From positions 108,093,176-108,157,175 of the forward strand of contig JAMXBB010000004.1 of the NCBI GenBank assembly GCA_024138015.1: 64,000 bases of DNA, written 5' to 3'. Numbering within the stretch: the first letter of the stretch is position 1; each line of letters begins with the position of its first letter. The notes beneath the pieces are model-generated. The model made no database searches, was not told where the DNA came from, and was given only the letters and a program-made list of their open reading frames with translations. The position numbers and the translations under genes are program-made. Positions 58,078 to 64,000 of this stretch are shown here, piece after piece. This DNA is from Lumnitzera littorea. Lineage: Eukaryota; Streptophyta; Magnoliopsida; Myrtales; Combretaceae.

Positions 58078-60839
58078 TATTGAGGGTATATTTATTTGCA
58101 AAATCTCTTTGTATATTTAAGATGCATAGTAATTGCAATAAAAAGTAAGTCTTTTTCTATGAGTAATTTTTATTTGACTCACTTAAGTTTGGCCCTCTAA
58201 ATATATGGTTCCACGTCTAACCCAATTGTGATTTTTTTTTCTTTTATGTATATATATTTACTTTCATTTATTTTATCAATTTATCTTATTTATTAATTTT
58301 TTTTATTGATTTTTGCAACACTTCAATAATTTGTTTTGTAATATTGCAATCCATATGTAGGAAAAATGGAGGCCTACATATATAAGTTCCTAGGTGTAAT
58401 TTATAATTTCCAAAAAGCTCTCTATATATATTGTATGTATAACAATTTCACATCTATCTTATATATCTAATTGAGTTCACAATTTGGTGTTATTTCATTT
58501 CCTTAGTTAATAAAAATCTAATGATTTTGCACTAAAAATAAACTTGCCTATTTAAAGAAATTTGTGTGTTTACTATAAAAAATAATAAATATTACACAAA
58601 TACCTATTACTTTAAATTAATTACACAAATATTATACAAAATCCCATTTAATTGCATTAATGCCGTATTTATTACATGTGACTTACGTTAACTGTATATT
58701 AATGTCGCATGTAATAAATGCAACATAGGTCTGTATAGAACAAAAATAAAATATGTTTCCACTTGTTTCAAACCTATAAATACATCACAAGGAGCACCTT
58801 AACCACTATACTAAAGTACCATCTTTTTTATATTTTCAACAGTAATACCAAATAAGGTAATAAAATCACATCTATTAAATGCAATTTAGTAATCATAATA
58901 AATTTATTAAATCACAACTTGTAATATGTGATATTTTTATAAATTATAATATCACATCTTCAAAAATGTAATTTAAGGTAATTAATTTTATCTCATTTGA
59001 ATTTGTGTAATTTTTTTAAAAGAAACATAGTAAACATGTATTGAACCATCTATTTATCGTGGATAAATGCAAAATCATGTGATTAGAGGGCAAAACTTAT
59101 GTAAGTCAATATTAGAATACTCATACGATATCCACTTATTCAAGGACGAATACATAACCATATGATTTGGGTGGGGATATAGCAGTGTAGAATTACCTTC
59201 TTTAATATTAGAATTGCTAATAGAAAAATATCTCATTGTTATATTCCTTATACTTTATCATATGTATGCAAAGGAATTTTTCAATGACTATGTTGCAACA
59301 CTCTAATAATATATAATAAGAATGAAACTTTAAACTCTTTTATGAAATGATTATGAGTATTTAGTGTAATTTATAGAAAGTTAAAGGACAAACTTTGTAC
59401 CTTTTATTAGGGTATATATTTTAATTGAAATTTATGTATTAGCTTATAGAAAATGGAATTAATACATTAAACATTTATAACCTTTGTTATAATAAAAAAA
59501 TATAAAAATATTTAAATAAAATATATATAAGTGGAAGAAGAGTACAACATAATGTAAAGATATACATTCTATAATTCTATGTGATGATTTTATAAGATTA
59601 TCTCATTAGACATTCTACAAATGAAAATACTCTTTTTTAATATAAATAATTATACAACTAATGTTCAATAATACATATTCATTTTCATAATATGAATTGT
59701 TAAAAAATTTTACTACATCGATAATAAGATTGTATTAATTATTAATATTTTATATGATAAGATCAAAACACTTTAGCATCAACAATGTAATTGTATAATG
59801 TAATTATTGATAAATCAGTCATGTTTGATATTTATTTAATTATTATTTTAATCAATGAAATTCAATTTTACTAATTATTATAGAAAAATTGATTAAAAAG
59901 GAGAGAAACCTTTTATTAAGAGAAAAAAATAAACGTAACTTGAAAAAAAGTATAATGTTGGAGATTAAATCATGTTAGATATCACGATAACATTAGCTCT
60001 TTAAAATATAACACTTATTTCATTTTTTTTTCTTTTTAGTTAAATGTTAATGATTCACTTTTTCCTATGGTTGGTGGTTCTCCTTTTAGCCCCCTTTGGA
60101 CCCATATTTATGTACTTATTATTATAATTATATTGCATCTTGTACACAAGAATTTATTAGCAAGTGTACCTGCAACACTTTCCATTCTCGATTTCTAAGA
60201 ATTTTTAGGAAGTGATTGATGATTGTTAATATATTTCATAAGAGATTACAAGAATAAACTTTTAACTTTTATATTATAGCATATATATTTTAAGTTTAAC
60301 AATTAATTCATAAAAAAATAGAAATATTACATAAGTTCTATTATCAACAAAATAAAACTAAAAAAAAATTAAATAAAAAATTGCAGTTAGAGTAAAAAGA
60401 GTAATATGATATAGAGATTACACAATCAATCATCTAATAATTCATATCCATCTCTAAAACATTAATAGTAAAAGGATGTTAATGCATCAAATTATATTAT
60501 CATCATCATTATTATTATTTTCCCAAATAATAAGAAACTCATTAAATGATAGAGTAAAGTACAGAACTTATGAAAATTTAACCTAAAGAGATGTGTGTAA
60601 CAAACCAAACCAACATAATCACATCTCTTATAAAAATAAATGGGTACTAATAACTCTTGGGACAATAAAAGTTGTACAATGAGAACAAAGATTTGATACT
60701 TTGATAAAAGAAAATACCTACATAGAGTTAAGAAACCATAAAAATAATAAGTATAAAAGATGCAAATTTGTGTGAAAAAGCTTTAATAGTGAAAAGGGCA
60801 TTTTCTACTTGAAGAAGCTAATACTTAAAATGTTACCTC
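58078..60839. other. AT-rich intergenic DNA, no gene seen
   Basis: Very AT-rich, with short palindromic repeats at 58665-58980 containing TTACATGTGAC, GTCGCATGTAA and ATCACATCT. No coding domain or element end was recognised in the rest. Confidence 0.5.
58665..58721. repeat. Inverted repeat, 18-bp arms
   Basis: GTATTTATTACATGTGAC (58665-58682) and GTCGCATGTAATAAATGC (58704-58721) are inverted copies with two mismatches around a 21-base spacer. Related ATCACAT/ATGTGAT motifs recur to about 58980. Confidence 0.6.
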
Positions 60840-60953
60840 TTAGACTTCTATGCCTATAGTGATGTTAGAAACCTTTACAGGTGAGCCATCAATCACAAAG
60901 TGCTTTAGATCGAGAGATGAGAAGCAAATGTTGATGATGGTAGGTGGTGTCAT
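60840..60953 (-). CDS. Possible 37-codon ORF or first exon, unknown
   Basis: The minus strand from ATG at 60953 reads MTPPTIINICFSSLDLKHFV, then IDGSPVKVSNITIGIEV and a stop. Upstream on that strand is a long pyrimidine-rich leader (CTCTCTCTCTCTTTTCAG near 60990-61010), and further up AAACCCTAAGG, a telo-box-like promoter motif. A donor-like CCT/GTAAAG lies within the frame and AG/GTAACA just after it, so the true product could be longer through splicing. The peptide matches no family I know. Composition is less AT-biased than its flanks. It could equally be chance. Confidence 0.25.
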   Translation of the reverse strand: MTPPTIINICFSSLDLKHFVIDGSPVKVSNITIGIEV

Positions 60954-61854
60954 TATTGGGTTTTGGAAGTAAATATGAGAAATGAAACAAACTGAAAAGA
61001 GAGAGAGAGAGTAACTGTGTACAGGATGGCCACCCCTTAGGGTTTCTTAATTAGGTTGGGTGTATTTTAGGGAAAAGAAGAAGGAAGAAAAGAGAAAGAG
61101 AGATAATGTTACCATTATTGTTATTTCTTAATATCTTGTGTAACAAGAATAAAACATTTGTAGTATTGAGAATGGATTACTATTTATGGCACATTAGTAA
61201 TAGATAAATAGCAATATAATCTTTGAAAAAGAAATTTAATGTTATTAGCTATTACAAAAAAATAAAAGAAAAAGGTATGTCATTCAACTAAAATGTCACG
61301 TAAGGAACTTAAATCCATCACCTTTTGCTATGCAATTAACCATTTAACCATGCTAAATTAGTTATCGAGAATCACTCTTTATATGCATATATATAAAGCA
61401 CATTTCTTTCTCCTTCTGAAATAACTTTAAATAATCAATTTTTTCTGAGCTTAGGATCGAAGCCCTAATTACCTTCCTTCTAAGTCCATTCATAAATCTA
61501 GCCATTATGCTATAAAAATTAAAAACAAACTTAGCTTTTTAAAAAGAGAATGAGATAATGTTATTATTCTCTTATTAATATTTATTTTGATATATATAAT
61601 GATGCTCATATGCTTGAAGCCTAGTATATGTGATACCTATTATCATGTGTTTCTATTTATGAGCAAGAGCACCTAAAGCATCCTAACATGCTAAAAAACA
61701 AAGGGATCCTTAATAATGAGTATATAAGCTAATAAGTAATTTAATACAAGGACAACAAACACAATGAGTGTTTATGTTTTATGCAATAGTAAAAATAAAT
61801 AAACACAATGTATATGTTATTAAGTAGGGCATATATACATTCTTAGTTACCATA
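60954..61854. other. AT-rich DNA, purine-rich patch, no gene seen
   Basis: A GA-rich stretch (60995-61013 and 61073-61106) on the plus strand, then AT-rich DNA up to the pol fragment. Confidence 0.45.
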
Positions 61855-62345
61855 GAGATGAGATAAAATATGATGTTATTCCCATGGGTGCTTCTTATAT
61901 TTTATTAGAGAGGCCATGCTTGTTTGATTGAGTGGTGGATACCGAAATACTTATGTATTTGCCAAAGATGGCAAAATGATATTGTTATTATCTATGAGTC
62001 CTTTTGACGTGACGAATATTTAAATGATATTAGTAAAAGATAAGACGAAGGCTTACTAATGACTTAAGGTGAGGTTCAAAATGTTGTTAAATTTAATCAT
62101 ATTTTGAGTTCAAAAGATCAAGGTTAGATTCTAAAAGTAATTCAAAAGCTATTAAAGAAATTTAAGGATGTCTTTAAAGATAAGCTACTTAAAGGCTTAC
62201 CTCCAATAAAAGGCACTGAGCACAACATTGATGTAATGTTAGGAGGTTAACAAAATAACTTATCACATAAATCTTGAATAAGTAAAGGAACTCAAGCGGC
62301 ATGTTGACAAATTGGTTACTAAGGATATGTTAGAGAAAGCATGAA
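61855..62345 (+). pseudogene. Gypsy pol fragment: end of protease and start of reverse transcriptase
   Basis: The plus strand reads DEIKYDVIPMGASYILLE, RPCLFD and, one frame over, YRNTYVFAKDGKMILL and SMSPFDV (61866-62026). This is the CDVVPMDACHLLLGRPW and KDGKKI segment between protease and reverse transcriptase in plant chromovirus-type Gypsy polyproteins. Then LLKKFKDVFKDKLLKGLPP, GTEHNIDV and, after a shift, ITYHINLE with VKELKRHVDKLVTKDMLEKA (62138-62343), the N-terminal part of reverse transcriptase. It stops before the catalytic core. No LTR is seen next to it. A truncated, dead copy. Confidence 0.75.
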
Positions 62346-64000
62346 TATATGCAATAGGAATCAAACTTAAGGTCCCATCACACGTGTTTAAGCTAGGGGA
62401 CTTGTAAGAATGGTATGCTAAATCAACTCCCTATGATCGAATTTAGAAGAATTGTCCTAGATAGCCCAACCCAACCATTCCTTTTCTTAAGCTACAACCA
62501 ATCATTTGCATTACTTCCTATCGAGGCCCTGGCCTAACGTAAGCTCTCCAATAGCTAGGTAAATCTAACCAACAATTAGGTTGCCTTATTTCCGAGCTAC
62601 CTCAACTAGAATTCGAGTTGTATAAGTAAGATTGACTTGCCCTAATCATGCCTAGAGTTTGTTATACATTGCTAAGATAGTACTGATACACCTTAAGATA
62701 TGTGTTAACTTTTTCTATAACATCTATTATCAAATGATGTTTTTTTTTTGTCTCTATACTATTCTATCTGCTTCCTCACATCATTGTTACATGGTATTTG
62801 CTCATTTAGACCATTTGCCCTTTAAAATAACTCACTCATGTAAGGATGCCCTAGAATAGCCAAGTATAAATGGGTTGAAGATGCAAAGTGAGGAATGTAA
62901 CTCGTTTGAAAAAAAAATTTTTACAGACCAAGAATTTGGTGAAAACCATTCATGACAAAAAAAAAGACATCAAGGATTAGGTCCCTTAACCTGAAAAAAG
63001 AAAAAAAAAGAGTCAATTTCATCAAAAACTACATCAGTAAGAATGATATAGATTATTATGATCAACTTAAAAAGTATGACCAGATTGGGAAGAAAACAAA
63101 TGACATGAATTGAAAGCTTAGCCACTCAGGCCAACATAGACTTGAAAAAAACTTAAAACAAACCTTTTCCTTTTCTTTGTCTTCTTTTTTTTTTTTTAAA
63201 AAAAAATTTTGCTAATGAGTATAATTTCTTATTTAAGGAGCAAGTACTATAACCATCCCCTCCCTTAATAACCATGTAGGGCATCCAATATTCTTCTTAA
63301 TCTTTGAAAATGTCTCCTGACTTTGATGTCGGGCTTCCTTGTAGGGCCTTGCGATTTTGAATATCCCTTTCCTAAGGAAAAGGTAACTCATGATTAGTTT
63401 TGTCAAAGAGAACTTCCATGTGCACTCTCCATCTAGATTTTACTATTTACTACTGTTCCAAAAATTATGATCCATTTTCTAGGTGATACACTTTGATCAA
63501 TCTATTAGGTCTTTTTTGATTTAATATTGTGAATTTAGCCTTTTGGTTAAATAGTTTCAAGAGGGATGACGAAAATGCCTATTTTGAAAAATTTATTTAT
63601 TCAACTTGAGTGTATAAATCAATAACCTTTAGTAAAAAACTAGAAGTGTGCTTACCCCATTTTCAAAAATAATTTCATTAAAGATAAATTATTCTTTAAG
63701 ATCAGAAAAGCTTTTATTAAGTGTGGGAGGCCTCGTGGGTGGGGAGGCCTCGTGGGATTCAGCATAGGTAAGAAAGTTTTCCTATTTGTGATTTTGAAGT
63801 GTAATTGAAAGTGGATATAAAGGTTTTGTGTTTTTAGGCTTGGAATGTGATTTAGGGCCTTACATTTTTGAGGTTATTTAGGCTTTAATTCCCAACCTTT
63901 TGATTTAGTATTGTTGCCCTTACTAGGATGTGATTTTTTTTTTTTTTTGGGGCTTTTGTCTCACACTTGGGCCTAATTCTTTGTCCCCCCCACCGCCCCC
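62346..64000. other. AT-rich intergenic DNA, no gene seen
   Basis: No further pol blocks are readable after 62345. The 66-codon plus frame at 62659-62859 has no domain. A 15-bp direct repeat GGGAGGCCTCGTGGG occurs at 63725-63739 and 63742-63756. The window ends in a C-rich run. Confidence 0.5.

Overview
This window looks like gene-poor, repeat-dense nuclear DNA from a flowering plant, probably a eudicot; the species cannot be read from the sequence. It is strongly AT-rich. I recognise no intact host gene, no tRNA and no functional rRNA gene. Nearly every stretch I can identify is a transposable element or its remains: Ty3/Gypsy gag and pol fragments, long LTRs with 5-bp target-site duplications (TSDs), a Cassandra-type TRIM with 5S rRNA-like LTRs, hAT-type non-autonomous elements, minisatellites and simple repeats. 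There is one assembly gap of 211 N.

Layout. 1-1.9 kb: a decayed plant transposon gene (Transposase_32-like) with a hAT-type MITE in its leader. 2.3-3.4 kb: degenerate CA-rich triplet DNA. 5.4-6.1 kb: a hAT-type element whose inverted relative lies at 57.4-58.1 kb. 9.44-12.49 kb: a solo LTR with a perfect TSD. 14.7-15.1 kb: a 183-bp tandem duplication carrying a perfect hairpin. 15.1-19.9 kb: unresolved LTR-like DNA. 19.9-20.4 kb: the Cassandra-like TRIM. 20.4 to about 36.6 kb: a three-level nest, in which an old minus-strand LTR was split by a plus-strand LTR of the same family, which was then split by a 9.5-kb minus-strand Gypsy element. 40.8-43.9 kb: another solo LTR of that family. 45.4-57.1 kb: remains of Tat-like Gypsy elements. 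Here one minus-strand gag frame was hit independently by three LTRs (47.4-51.0, 51.7-52.7 and 53.3-56.4 kb), and a decayed antisense ORF with its own TATA box lies next to a polypurine tract and an LTR. 61.9-62.3 kb: a short Gypsy protease/reverse-transcriptase fragment.

How it fits together. The parts form a stratigraphy of insertions, not a working gene system. The elements of most interest are: the 9.5-kb element, which has both LTRs, a TSD and gag but no visible pol, plus an internally duplicated gag C-terminus and a 3' tandem array; the gag hit three times; the antisense ORF; and a stem-loop conserved in all four copies of the ~3.1-kb LTR family. Coding remnants are full of stop codons, many of them at former Gln codons (C-to-T changes), as expected for old methylated repeats. 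Element boundaries supported by TG..CA ends and TSDs are firm. Lineage names (Tat, chromovirus, Cassandra) are inferred from motifs read by eye.
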